This document shows, piece by piece, positions 26,091 to 34,428 of a DNA stretch of 58,875 bases. A program made the translations under genes and the position numbers. The notes beneath the pieces are model-generated. The model had not been told where the DNA came from. It worked only from the letters and a program-made list of their open reading frames with translations, and did not search any database. The first letter of the stretch is position 1. Each line of letters opens with the position of its first letter. Source of the stretch: a virus; the IMG/VR virus record IMGVR_UViG_3300044742_000342, positions 1 to 58,875 of that record. One strand, given 5' to 3'.

Positions 26091-26840
26091 CGGGATCCAC
26101 TTTCTGGGGATAGAGGTGTGGGAAATTCATCTCAACAATTAACCGCGCATTGAGTTCGTCCAGTCTCAGCTGATTGTACGTGTCGTCCGTGGCATTCGAG
26201 TTCACTAAGCCGGCGATTTGATGGGCTGAACGGAGGCGGTACTCGAAGACCGGGACGGTCCACTTTCTCCACGTGCCAGATCCGTAGAGAGCTTCGACGG
26301 TGGCGATGTCTCTCGCCCAGTTTCTTGCGATTTGGGCGCATCGGTTGTCCCGGTAGATGTCAAAGGGTTTTCACCCCCGTTCTCAGACAGCTTAGACACA
26401 GGCGTTGGATCTCGCATTGAGTTCTCCACGAGATCGGCGATCGCCCACGCAATGCCGGCAGAACGACCTGCTCCGTTGATCTTCACGAGCTGCTGGATCT
26501 CCTCCAGAGAGAGGCTCGGCAGTTCAGGTCCTGGAGTGTTGTCGGGATTGCGTTTGAACGCCTTTGCAGTTGACAAACGGGTAGTCAGGATCCGCTTGAA
26601 ACCCTCGGGTGTGAGGACGAGTTTGCGCATCTCGTTAATGTCCGGAGGTATCGGAGGGTAGAACTGTTTGAACTCCGCCTTGCGCGTATCGTCCAGGTCT
26701 TTGATCGCTTCTTCAGTCCTTGCGGAGGCGATCTCATTCGACCATTGAATAAAATAATCCATGTCGCATCGTTCGACATGGAGTACTTTATCTCCAAGGA
26801 CCACGATAATAGGTGCTGCTGTTGCTTGCAGGAAAAACAT
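26083..26840 (-). CDS. Tail assembly chaperone, frameshifted long form (G-T type)
   Basis: A -1 shift at A_AAC_CCT (26370-26364) moves ribosomes from the 211-residue frame into a second frame open for 93 more codons, ending TGA at 26085-26083 inside the tape-measure start. The extension is clearly protein-like (FDIYRDNRCAQIARNWARDI; LRLDELNARLIVEM). Total 252 residues. Such paired products load the tape-measure protein for tail assembly, as with lambda G and GT. Heptamer, gene order and size all agree. Confidence 0.85.
26205..26840 (-). CDS. Tail assembly chaperone, short form (G type)
   Basis: 211 residues without frameshift. N-terminal beta then helical core (MDYFIQWSNEIASARTEEAI; FKRILTTRLSTAKAFKR). 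After residue 159 the product is Ser/Thr/Gly-rich and low in complexity, as expected when the conserved information lies in the other frame. AAAGGAG precedes ATG. Lies between the tail tube genes and the tape measure. Confidence 0.8.
   Translation of the reverse strand: MFFLQATAAPIIVVLGDKVLHVERCDMDYFIQWSNEIASARTEEAIKDLDDTRKAEFKQFYPPIPPDINEMRKLVLTPEGFKRILTTRLSTAKAFKRNPDNTPGPELPSLSLEEIQQLVKINGAGRSAGIAWAIADLVENSMRDPTPVSKLSENGGENPLTSTGTTDAPKSQETGRETSPPSKLSTDLARGESGPSRSSSTASVQPIKSPA
26364..26370 (-). other. Programmed -1 frameshift site AAACCCT
   Basis: Minus-strand heptamer A AAC CCT in the zero frame of the chaperone gene, a canonical X XXY YYZ slippery site. Both tRNAs can re-pair at their first two positions after slipping (AAC to AAA, CCT to CCC). 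The -1 frame has a stop eight nucleotides upstream of the heptamer (TGA, 26373-26371 region), which fixes the shift to this short interval. Confidence 0.8.
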
Positions 26841-26873
26841 AGTGCTCCTTTGCGGGAGAACGGGTTTAGAAGG

Positions 26874-27278
26874 TTACGGACCCGGCACAACGTCCCAGGT
26901 CACAGTATACGCTGCTTTGGAAATGAAGCGGCCACCTATCCGCATGTTTTGGTTCACCATACGATCGGCGGAAGCTTCAGTAAAATTGGCCTGTAGAGTG
27001 ATTGTACAGCCGACGCTATACGTTGCGACTACAGCGACGTTCTGAGGTGCAGGAATTAGTGGCCCGGAGATTGTGATCTCCTTCTTACCAATTCCTGTCA
27101 GTTCACCCACCAGCTGACTGCGGCCTGGTTCTTGATCCGCCGTACCTTCGATGGAAAACGTATCCGCGTTTGTCATTTCAGTGACTTCACGGATACGGAA
27201 CATGTCGAGTAGCGTCGCATATAGAACACCGGCAATGCTGAAATTGGCAGTGCCATCCTTGCCGTTAATGACTCCCAT
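26874..27278 (-). CDS. Major tail tube protein, copy 2
   Basis: 134 residues, beta-rich, AGGAGATTCCT upstream. Nearly the same protein as the preceding gene product over residues 20-115 (TFSIEGTADQEPGRSQLVGE; NRMIGGRF-like end), but the two ends differ. Position just before the tail chaperone fits the tail tube. DNA of the two copies differs at many third codon positions. Confidence 0.7.
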   Translation of the reverse strand: MGVINGKDGTANFSIAGVLYATLLDMFRIREVTEMTNADTFSIEGTADQEPGRSQLVGELTGIGKKEITISGPLIPAPQNVAVVATYSVGCTITLQANFTEASADRMVNQNMRIGGRFISKAAYTVTWDVVPGP

Positions 27279-27322
27279 AGGAATCTCCTATCAGCCAAGG
27301 CCTATCCACTGACGTGGTTAGG

Positions 27323-27721
27323 CTATGGGGTCTTGTCCCAGGTTACTATATACGCCGCTTTAGAGATAAACCTGCCGCCGATGCGCATGTTCTGGTTAAC
27401 CATACGATCAGCACTGGCCTCAGTGAAATTGACATTCATAGTGATGAAGCAACCAGTACTGTATGTAGCCACGACAGCCACATTCTGCGGCGCAGGAATA
27501 AGGGGTCCGGAAATGGCGAGATCCTTCTTGCCGATGCCCGTCAGCTCTCCCACAAGCTGGCTTCTACCGGGTTCCTGATCAGCAGTACCTTCAATGGAAA
27601 AGGTATCGGCATTAGTCATCTCAGTAACCTCCCGGATACGGAACATATCCAGGAGTGTCCTCTGGGAAACAGTTGCGATTAAGAAGTCGGCTGTTCCGTC
27701 TCTGCCGTTGATCACTCCCAT
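27323..27721 (-). CDS. Major tail tube protein, copy 1
   Basis: 132 residues, paralogue of the next gene and read first. Shared central region, different residues near 10-20 and 90-97 (ATVSQRT against AGVLYAT; FITMNVN against TITLQAN). Two tube subunits, one possibly decorated or minor, would build the tail. AAGGATTTAAC precedes the start. Confidence 0.7.
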   Translation of the reverse strand: MGVINGRDGTADFLIATVSQRTLLDMFRIREVTEMTNADTFSIEGTADQEPGRSQLVGELTGIGKKDLAISGPLIPAPQNVAVVATYSTGCFITMNVNFTEASADRMVNQNMRIGGRFISKAAYIVTWDKTP

Positions 27722-27733
27722 GTTAAATCCTTT

Positions 27734-28180
27734 CTAACCATCGTAGCCGCCGCTTTCGCTACCGGCCACTGGGTCGTCTGCATTCCCCCTAAAGTAGTCG
27801 CGGGCGAGCCTAAGAAAATCGGATCTGATGTACCGATTTATCACTCTCCGAGCTGGCTCCCAGAAAGGCCGTGGGTCCATCTTGAAGGTCCCATTTTCAA
27901 GCCATATGCCGTGGGGAGCGATCTTGCTATCCTGATAGATAGTGAGATCGGCGACATTCTTAGCACGAGCTCGTACTCGGTATTTGATACTTCGCCAGAG
28001 CCTGCTGAACTCCCTACGGGGTGGTTCGCCGGGATCAGAACGGATTGTTAGCGTTCCAATGTGCTGAACCCGCACATTAATCGAATCACGTATCATAGCA
28101 ACGCCCCGCTTGCCGAGCTCGTTCAAGGCGAGCCTGATAGCACGTTTAGCCCTGCCAGATGCGTTGTCAGCGAATCCCAC
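27734..28180 (-). CDS. HK97 gp10-like neck or tail-completion protein
   Basis: 148 residues from GTG 28180 with AGGAG nine bases upstream. An N-terminal helix (AIRLALNELGKRGVAMIRDS) is followed by a basic beta part (LWRSIKYRVRARAKNVADLT) and FWEPARRVINRYI. This matches the layout of HK97 gp10-type head-tail joining proteins, and the position between capsid and tail tube agrees. Confidence 0.6.
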   Translation of the reverse strand: MGFADNASGRAKRAIRLALNELGKRGVAMIRDSINVRVQHIGTLTIRSDPGEPPRREFSRLWRSIKYRVRARAKNVADLTIYQDSKIAPHGIWLENGTFKMDPRPFWEPARRVINRYIRSDFLRLARDYFRGNADDPVAGSESGGYDG

Positions 28181-28237
28181 GGTTTTTAACTCCTAGGCCA
28201 CACTTTTCCCGGTTGTGCCCGCCAAAACCCCTATAAA

Positions 28238-28513
28238 TCATTGGGGGGGCGTTATCGCGGGTTTGTGAGCCCGCTCAGTCGCAGCTTTCGCCGCAGACTT
28301 CTTTCCGAGGGCAACAGCCTCGTCGAAGGTCTTCGGACCCTGGTCATTAGGGAGCTCCACGACCTCGATATTACGAGCGTCGGGAAACAAATTGAACTGC
28401 TTGTAATGGGCTACGAGGCTTTCGGGAGTATGCAGTCCACCACCCACAGACGCCCTTTTTTCCTTGACGTTTCCGTCTTTGTCCGTAACACGGACCATCC
28501 AATACTGAGGCAT
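28238..28513 (-). CDS. Small neck-region protein
   Basis: 91 residues. Starts with a short beta unit (YWMVRVTDKDGNVKEKRA) and ends in an Ala/Lys-rich helix. Its ATG overlaps the stop of the gene before it (TAATG). Unknown family; a structural or assembly role is inferred only from its place in the neck cluster. Confidence 0.5.
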   Translation of the reverse strand: MPQYWMVRVTDKDGNVKEKRASVGGGLHTPESLVAHYKQFNLFPDARNIEVVELPNDQGPKTFDEAVALGKKSAAKAATERAHKPAITPPQ

Positions 28514-29049
28514 TAGCCACCTAAACTTTCTCCGGCGATTTCAACACCCACAGTTATATCGTGATTTACAACCTCCCGTTTGGCGAGATCTTCGTCCTCG
28601 ATATCCTGTGACTGTCGCCGGTCTAGTTGTTCTGATCGAACTTTGACACTCGTAACGTACGAGAGTCCTAGCTTTGGGCCACCCGCTCTTATCGCCTGAC
28701 GCGATTGTGCAGCGAGTCCCGAGCTTTCGTTGAGGCTCAGTAGCTGACTAGTAGTAGTGAGCCTAAATATGTACTCGTGCTTTTCCATCCAGTCGGATGG
28801 ACCACCCGGAGCATGAGTCTGGAACGTCTCACCCTCTGTGTAGAAGCTGAAACTTCCTGTCTTAGTAATCAGGCGAGCAGACGCCCGATCACCATCGGCG
28901 TTGTTAGGCTTGTCAGGATTTTCATCGCCCTCGAGATCATCAAATCTGATCCGGTTACCTTCTGGCACCAAAGCTGCCCATATAGGATCAGCCATCAGAA
29001 GTTGCCAGAGCTTTTGATAAATCTCAAGTTCAATGTTCTTAGCAGCCAT
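28513..29049 (-). CDS. Neck or tail terminator-like protein
   Basis: 178 residues from ATG 29049, chosen because TAGGAG lies correctly before it (ATG 29076 lacks one). N-terminal helix IYQKLWQLLMADPIWAALV, then a beta domain (RLITKTGSFSFYTEGETFQT; EYIFRLTTTS) as in tail terminator and completion proteins. Position between capsid and gp10-like genes fits. Confidence 0.5.
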   Translation of the reverse strand: MAAKNIELEIYQKLWQLLMADPIWAALVPEGNRIRFDDLEGDENPDKPNNADGDRASARLITKTGSFSFYTEGETFQTHAPGGPSDWMEKHEYIFRLTTTSQLLSLNESSGLAAQSRQAIRAGGPKLGLSYVTSVKVRSEQLDRRQSQDIEDEDLAKREVVNHDITVGVEIAGESLGG

Positions 29050-29106
29050 TTCTGCTCCTAAACCCCTAGTGGGCATGCACCACTAGGAGCTGCAAAGGAA
29101 CATCCA

Positions 29107-29478
29107 CTACTCATCCTCGGGCTCAGGAGCCTCGCCTTCGCCTTCGGGTTCAGGCTGCGCCGCCTGAATTGCATCGATAATCTGCTCTTTCGTCATCCGG
29201 GTTGTGACCTCGACGTCGGCCTTCTCGGCGTAGTCGAGCAACTGCGCCTTGGTGAGTGTGTTCAGATCCACAGTCTCCTCACCAGTGGTTCCGCCGGAAC
29301 TCACATTCTCTGGACCATTAGGAAGAGGCGACGAGCTTTCAGGATCTTCGGTTTCCTCAACCGCACCAAGACCAAGAAGGCGATTGACGTCAATTCTGCT
29401 TGCAGCCAGCTCCTCACCCGAAACGACTCGGCCAAAGGGATACGGACCGACCATGGTATGCTTTACGAGATAGTTCAT
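29107..29478 (-). CDS. Rho-N/SAP-like domain structural protein
   Basis: 123 residues from ATG 29478, which has AGGAG at correct spacing (ATG 29484 is too close). The N-terminal 35 residues form a small beta unit. A Ser/Pro/Glu linker follows, then a LNTLTKAQLLDYAEKADVEV helix pair typical of Rho-N or SAP folds, and an acidic tail. Such genes often follow the capsid gene and bind nucleic acid or the head. Confidence 0.55.
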   Translation of the reverse strand: MNYLVKHTMVGPYPFGRVVSGEELAASRIDVNRLLGLGAVEETEDPESSSPLPNGPENVSSGGTTGEETVDLNTLTKAQLLDYAEKADVEVTTRMTKEQIIDAIQAAQPEPEGEGEAPEPEDE

Positions 29479-29522
29479 TTGCATCTCCTAAAAGGGGACG
29501 CCCTTCTCTGGAGGAGAAGAGT

Positions 29523-30575
29523 CTAGACGTTCATTACGACCACTGCCGACGGATAGAAGATCGTCGGGCCACCATTGTGGCCACGATGAATCTCGATATT
29601 CGCCGGAGTACGCTTCTCGGCCAGAACGCCGTTGGCGCGATCGATCGTGTACTGATACGAGCCGGGTTGGAAATTGTTGCTGGCGTTACGAGTGGTAATG
29701 TACTGACCAAGTCGTGCACCAGAAGTACGACGACCAATGACAACGACGAGGTTGTCGGGAATGAACTTCTTGAACGTACCAGCAATTCCGCCCGGAGCTG
29801 CCGGAACATATCCTTCGTCGTACACCTGGACCTTGGGTAAGTTTTGGCCCAGAAGGAACTGGTTGATGTCGTTAAGGGAATTGAACGTACCGCCACTGCC
29901 GATTCTGCGACCAGCCAGGTCACTGGCATTGGTGTTGTTGAGCAGGTTGTTGGCAGTGACGCTGTTCATGTAGGCCGTTGCTCCAGAACCCAGATCAACA
30001 CTCTTCCCGAGGGCCAACTGCTGAACGCTCTGGAAGTTACGCGCGGGCGTAGCCGTGGCAATTGTGCTCCACGGAATGGCCGCCGTAAAGGTCTGGATCA
30101 CATAGGTGTCACTATATCCGATCATGACACCCTGCGGCCCGGCGATATCGATTTTGATCGTGCCGGTTGTGAGGAGCGTCCAGTTCGAGGACTCAATTCG
30201 ATCGAGTTCGCGAGCGATCAATTGCCGTTGAGCGTCAACGACCAGGTCTTGGACGTTAATCGGCACAGCGCTGACATCTACAGAACCTGCACGAATAGTC
30301 AGTTCCTGCTCGGTGATGTCGATGAATTCGCCGAACACACCAGGCTCGTACTCGAAGGTCTTCTGTCCAACTCGATTGACATGGGTGGGTTGACCATCCA
30401 TGCCTCTGAGGTGCTGAAGACCGAAGTAGTTATCCTGCTGTGACCAGCGGACTTTGGCGGCATTTACGGATTGGATAGGCAGCAGTTCGATGCCGACACG
30501 ACCTGCTGATCCACGCTGTACAAGCTCCGGCTCAATTTGCCGAAGCTCGTACGAAGTGGGATAAATGAAAGGCAT
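29523..30575 (-). CDS. Major capsid protein
   Basis: 350 residues with strong ribosome site (GGAGAAACC). Gene order protease/scaffold, decoration, capsid fixes the identity. GVFGEFIDITEQELTIRAG and LVVDAQRQLIARELDRIESS resemble the spine helix region of HK97-fold capsids of the gpE type. The C-terminal P-domain strand VYDEGYVPAAPG is also typical. It forms the icosahedral head. Confidence 0.75.
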   Translation of the reverse strand: MPFIYPTSYELRQIEPELVQRGSAGRVGIELLPIQSVNAAKVRWSQQDNYFGLQHLRGMDGQPTHVNRVGQKTFEYEPGVFGEFIDITEQELTIRAGSVDVSAVPINVQDLVVDAQRQLIARELDRIESSNWTLLTTGTIKIDIAGPQGVMIGYSDTYVIQTFTAAIPWSTIATATPARNFQSVQQLALGKSVDLGSGATAYMNSVTANNLLNNTNASDLAGRRIGSGGTFNSLNDINQFLLGQNLPKVQVYDEGYVPAAPGGIAGTFKKFIPDNLVVVIGRRTSGARLGQYITTRNASNNFQPGSYQYTIDRANGVLAEKRTPANIEIHRGHNGGPTIFYPSAVVVMNV

Positions 30576-30620
30576 AGGTTTCTCCTTGTGGAAGTTGAAG
30601 CAAAGGGGATGTTGCTCCGA

Positions 30621-31370
30621 TTACGGCAGATGGATGAAGCCGTTAGGCAGGAGCTTAGAACCAGCCCAGTCGGTAAGGATGTTGGCCATTGACCGACCGC
30701 TGGCAGCCGTAGTGGCAACGCGTGCAAATGTCTGGGTGTTGGCAACACCACCATCCGTAGTTGTAGAGGCAACAGAGAACGCTACGCCAGCTACCTTGCC
30801 GGTTAGGACTACGGTAGATGTACCGCTTGCCGTGGCCACACCCGCCAGTTCGTTGTCGGCGTTCCAGAGAGCAATAATGCCGGCGGACACATTTGCGGCA
30901 GTAGTAGCTGTCGCCGTGAACGAAATCGCCTTGGTCGTCAGGTCGGGTCGAGTGTAGGTGAGGGTGAAGATGTCGCCGACCTCGATGGTAGCCGGAGTGA
31001 ACGTATCCACTTCAGCCACAAGTGCTGCCACACCGAGTTCATTGGGGTCAAACACGCCGCTTTCCCACACAGGCATGGTGGTCCAGGGACCGTTGCGCGT
31101 GGACACGGTCGTGGAATCACCAAGATACGCCAGTCCATTAGCGTCGGTCTTGAACGTATACATGGCGATTGCACTGGGGACCTGAGTGCCGTCACCGGCA
31201 CCATTTACGTAAGCGTACATCTTCTGATCGGCAGTCTTCTTCCCCAGAAAAGTGCCTTTGAGGATCGTCAGGTTTGGACCAAAGATCACTGCATTCTGAC
31301 GAGCGTCCTCAGGGCGCTGAGCAGGAGTCAGGATGTCTGCCAGACTGAATTGCTCAATCGTGGTAATCAT
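30621..31370 (-). CDS. Head decoration protein (lambda gpD-like)
   Basis: 249 residues, AGAGG upstream. The N-terminal part (VIFGPNLTILKGTFLGKKTA; MYAYVNGAGDGTQVPSAIA) has the beta-tulip look of capsid decoration proteins, and an Ig-like Thr/Ala-rich C-terminal half is added. It sits between the protease/scaffold and capsid genes, the usual place. Confidence 0.65.
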   Translation of the reverse strand: MITTIEQFSLADILTPAQRPEDARQNAVIFGPNLTILKGTFLGKKTADQKMYAYVNGAGDGTQVPSAIAMYTFKTDANGLAYLGDSTTVSTRNGPWTTMPVWESGVFDPNELGVAALVAEVDTFTPATIEVGDIFTLTYTRPDLTTKAISFTATATTAANVSAGIIALWNADNELAGVATASGTSTVVLTGKVAGVAFSVASTTTDGGVANTQTFARVATTAASGRSMANILTDWAGSKLLPNGFIHLP

Positions 31371-31415
31371 AAAAACCTCTTTCTTCGTTCAGGTTGTTGG
31401 TGAAGGGATGAACGA

Positions 31416-31970
31416 CTACTTCCCAGCACCATTTGACGGCGCGATGCCGACGTGACCCAGGAGCTCGGCCCTGCGATCGGAGGTCATCGGCTTGTCCTCG
31501 GGCTTGTCCTTGCCGGGCTCGGTCCGAGGTGCAGGCTGGCCTGTCGTTTTCGGATCGAGGATGCCGCTGGGCTTGTTCTGCTGAAGGGCAGTCAGCATCG
31601 GTACATAGGGCATCGACCCGTCAGCCAGAGGCGTAAGCATAGCTGCGCTAGGCTGATCGCCAACAATGATCAGCTTCTTCAGTTCGGTGGCCTGAGCGGG
31701 CAGAATAAACTGCTTTTCCACCAGGAGATCGATACGCTCCTGAGCCACCAATGCGCGATCCTTCAGAACCTGGGGATCGATCACCTTGGGCACCTGCTTC
31801 TGAACCGCATCAAGCTGCGTCTTCAGACTGGTGTTGGCCGTCTCCATGTCCTTATTGGCAGTTTGCAGTGCCAACCCTGCTGACAGTAGAAGCTCATCAG
31901 CGTTCTCTGTCGTGATTGCGCTCGTACCCGGCAGTTTCTTAGCCTGGACGAGTTGTTCAGCGGTGAGCAT
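31416..31970 (-). CDS. Scaffold protein from internal start inside the protease gene
   Basis: AAAAGGAGCAAAACC stands directly before an in-frame ATG at 31970-31968. This is one of the best ribosome sites of the operon, yet it lies inside the protease frame. The product would be 184 residues, helical (MLTAEQLVQAKKLPG; LIVEKQF-like core), ending in a Pro/Lys-rich and then basic tail. Same reading frame as the protease C-terminus, as in lambda Nu3. Confidence 0.75.
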   Translation of the reverse strand: MLTAEQLVQAKKLPGTSAITTENADELLLSAGLALQTANKDMETANTSLKTQLDAVQKQVPKVIDPQVLKDRALVAQERIDLLVEKQFILPAQATELKKLIIVGDQPSAAMLTPLADGSMPYVPMLTALQQNKPSGILDPKTTGQPAPRTEPGKDKPEDKPMTSDRRAELLGHVGIAPSNGAGK

Positions 31971-32888
31971 GGTTTTGCTCCTTTTCGCGGTCACTGGTAC
32001 CGTCCCTGGAACAGGACCGCGAGTCACTGATCCAGTACGAACACGTTCGGTCAATGCCTCGTAGGCCTGATCTGCTGAGCAAACCCGATCTACGAGTCCA
32101 ATATCTACTGCCCCCTGCCCTACATAGACGCGCGCAGTAACAATGTCCTTCAATTGTTCCGGCTTGAGTTTCCGGGCCTTTGCAACATCATTTTTGAAAG
32201 GCTCATTGATCTGATGCACAAGTCGAGTTATTTCCTCTTCATGCTCCTTAGTGATCGGCTGGCCTTCCGCTCCTATACCCTTGTACTTGCCGGTAGTGAA
32301 GATCCTGGGTTTCACTAACGATTTCTCAGCCAACTGAGATGAATCAGTTAGTCGAGCCATCGTCCCCAGAGAACCGACCTGTGCCATCGGACCACACGTA
32401 AACACCGGTGCTTGCGTGGCGATCCAGAGCATGCCGCTACACGCCAGGTCCTCAGCATGAACAGCAATAGGCTTGGCAGCGGCAAATCTCCTGATTGCTT
32501 CGGCCATCTCAGGCGTCCCATTGGCTGTTCCTCCTGGACTGTCGGCATCTACGTATACACCCCTTACAGCCGGGTCATTTCTAGCCTGTAAAAGTACATC
32601 ACGCATTTGCATCATACTGGTGCCGCCAAACAGAGACTGGAAAGACGTCGGGTACTTTGTCAGTGGACCCGACATTTGTAACCGAGCAATACCGTTCGCG
32701 TCCACCTTATACGGCTCCTCGGCAAAGGAGTCATTGGCTGACTGACTCCGTTCCTGGTAGATCTGTAGCTGCTTACTCTCCACGATAGCCCACGCCGAGT
32801 TCACCCAGCTGTCCAGATGTTCTACCAGACACAGCCACTGTCCATAAAGCGTATCAATCCGGCATCCTTCTAGATTGTATCTGATCAT
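31416..32888 (-). CDS. Head maturation protease (S49/SppA family) fused to scaffold
   Basis: 490 residues. VYVDADSPGGTANG and VHAEDLACSGMLWIA contain the S49 core, with Ser in CSGM as the likely nucleophile. KYKGIGAEGQPIT holds the expected general-base Lys region. Residues about 307-490 are helical and low in complexity, a scaffold domain. An internal start (ATG 31970) produces that domain alone. The arrangement equals lambda C/Nu3: cleaves scaffold and portal or capsid parts during head maturation. Confidence 0.85.
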   Translation of the reverse strand: MIRYNLEGCRIDTLYGQWLCLVEHLDSWVNSAWAIVESKQLQIYQERSQSANDSFAEEPYKVDANGIARLQMSGPLTKYPTSFQSLFGGTSMMQMRDVLLQARNDPAVRGVYVDADSPGGTANGTPEMAEAIRRFAAAKPIAVHAEDLACSGMLWIATQAPVFTCGPMAQVGSLGTMARLTDSSQLAEKSLVKPRIFTTGKYKGIGAEGQPITKEHEEEITRLVHQINEPFKNDVAKARKLKPEQLKDIVTARVYVGQGAVDIGLVDRVCSADQAYEALTERVRTGSVTRGPVPGTVPVTAKRSKTMLTAEQLVQAKKLPGTSAITTENADELLLSAGLALQTANKDMETANTSLKTQLDAVQKQVPKVIDPQVLKDRALVAQERIDLLVEKQFILPAQATELKKLIIVGDQPSAAMLTPLADGSMPYVPMLTALQQNKPSGILDPKTTGQPAPRTEPGKDKPEDKPMTSDRRAELLGHVGIAPSNGAGK

Positions 32889-32897
32889 TATGCTGCG

Positions 32898-32911
32898 CCA
32901 CTTTCTGGAGA
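32898..32911 (-). repeat. Recurrent word TCTCCAGAAAGTGG, intergenic copy
   Basis: Minus-strand TTCTCCAGAAAGTGGCG between the portal stop and protease start. One of six copies of TCYCCAGAAAGTGG in the window, all oriented with transcription. Confidence 0.6.
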
Positions 32912-32918
32912 AGATGTG

Positions 32919-34427
32919 CTATGCGACTTTCTTGGGACGACCACCTTGAGGTTCGCCGCCGGACGCTTTCTCCTGCTGTCTTGACTTGGCCTTAGCTCGT
33001 TTTTCCTTTGTGGTTGTAACGGCCTGAGCATCGAACGTCTTCTTACGAGTGATCTGGAGCACATCCATTGCCCTGTCCATATCGGCTGTCTTGATGACTT
33101 CTTCCACGACCTCAGGGTCATTAAGGAGAGCAAGCAGGAAGGCCCGGAGAATAGACGTCTTACGGTCAATGAGCGACGGTGTCTTGATGATAATCTTGTC
33201 CACGGCCTTGGCCGAGAAGTTCAGGACTACGAAGTTATTAACAAGACACTGGCACTTTTTTGCAAAGGCTTCGTCCTCAGTCTCGGCAATCACCGTGCCA
33301 GTGTCTGTGTGCACGCCAGCATCCTCCTTGGCGCCATGCTCGGCTTCCAGACCTACACGGGCAGATCGGAGTCCGGCGTTGAACATCAGCTCTTCCTCGT
33401 GCTTCATCTTGTCCAGGATCGGTGACAAGGCCTGGGACTGCTGACCAAAGTCTAGGACATTGATGTTGGTGAGTGATTTACCGGCGAGTTCAATCAGGAC
33501 CTTCATCGCGTCGATGTTGCCTTTGGCATCGGGAGCAAGTCCGAGGCTGGGGAACCATACTCCCGCTGCTCCAGCCGCCAGTGCCTTGATCACGATTTTG
33601 GCATTTTCCTCATAACTCACTTTCGTAGCCTGCCCATTGGCGTCCAATGGTCCCGGAAATGTACCAGCAGGAGACGTGATTACTGTTACGATGCCAGTGA
33701 TCTTGGCACCCAGCTTCTGAAGTTGTTGCGCCGAATCTAACCAGCCGCGCCAGGCCGTCATCCGAGCATTCTCAAGCCATGACCGGCCATAGGGGTTGTC
33801 GCACTCGGGATCATAGGCGTAATGAAAGCCCTTGTACGGCATTGTCAGGTCAATGTATGACTCCCCGCCCTGAGTGCCTTCCGGTACGGCATTGTTACGT
33901 AATCCCGTTATGTTGCCGTACTTGTCCCTGAGCACGTCGGTGATATCCTGAAGGACCGGCTTCACGCGAGCGAGATCATATCGTCCATCCTTGTACTGCC
34001 AGATCTGCTCTCCGCCGCTCCAGCCCATATCTCTCCCAGAGATATAAAAGTCCCTGATCAGATCAGACCGAAGCCGGTTAAATGTAAGCTTGACAGCCTC
34101 CACCCATTCAGTAGGAATACTCTTGTCCAAAGCCTCATACTCCCAGCTGGAGGCCAGGATCGGCGCTGTTGAGATCGCTCTTACCAAGCGCAGAACTGGG
34201 TGCTGGAGCATCCACCTGTACACAGTGTAAGTGCCGGTATACAGATAGTTGTAACCGGGGAACGCCATCGGATTATCAGAGGTTCCCGCATTGGCGAACA
34301 GCATGCTTCCCAGAGCGTAAGCCAGATTCATGATCCTGGCCTTGTCGTCAGGGAGCTGCTTGGCGGTCAGCTCGTCCATTCGATTGGGCGGAGCCTCGTA
34401 CTTGCCCTTTTCAGTCCTAATTGGCAT
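32919..34427 (-). CDS. Portal protein (DUF935/Mu gp29-like)
   Basis: 502 residues from ATG 34427, preceded by TAGGAG; the frame upstream overlaps terminase. LRLVRAISTAPILASSWEYE, DMGWSGGEQIWQY and ENARMTAWRGWL match the clip and stem pattern of DUF935-type portals. Lies directly after the large terminase. The C-terminal 45 residues are Lys/Arg-rich and end GGRPKKVA, an AT-hook-like sequence that could contact DNA. It forms the DNA channel of the head. Confidence 0.8.
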   Translation of the reverse strand: MPIRTEKGKYEAPPNRMDELTAKQLPDDKARIMNLAYALGSMLFANAGTSDNPMAFPGYNYLYTGTYTVYRWMLQHPVLRLVRAISTAPILASSWEYEALDKSIPTEWVEAVKLTFNRLRSDLIRDFYISGRDMGWSGGEQIWQYKDGRYDLARVKPVLQDITDVLRDKYGNITGLRNNAVPEGTQGGESYIDLTMPYKGFHYAYDPECDNPYGRSWLENARMTAWRGWLDSAQQLQKLGAKITGIVTVITSPAGTFPGPLDANGQATKVSYEENAKIVIKALAAGAAGVWFPSLGLAPDAKGNIDAMKVLIELAGKSLTNINVLDFGQQSQALSPILDKMKHEEELMFNAGLRSARVGLEAEHGAKEDAGVHTDTGTVIAETEDEAFAKKCQCLVNNFVVLNFSAKAVDKIIIKTPSLIDRKTSILRAFLLALLNDPEVVEEVIKTADMDRAMDVLQITRKKTFDAQAVTTTKEKRAKAKSRQQEKASGGEPQGGRPKKVA

Positions 34428-34428
34428 G

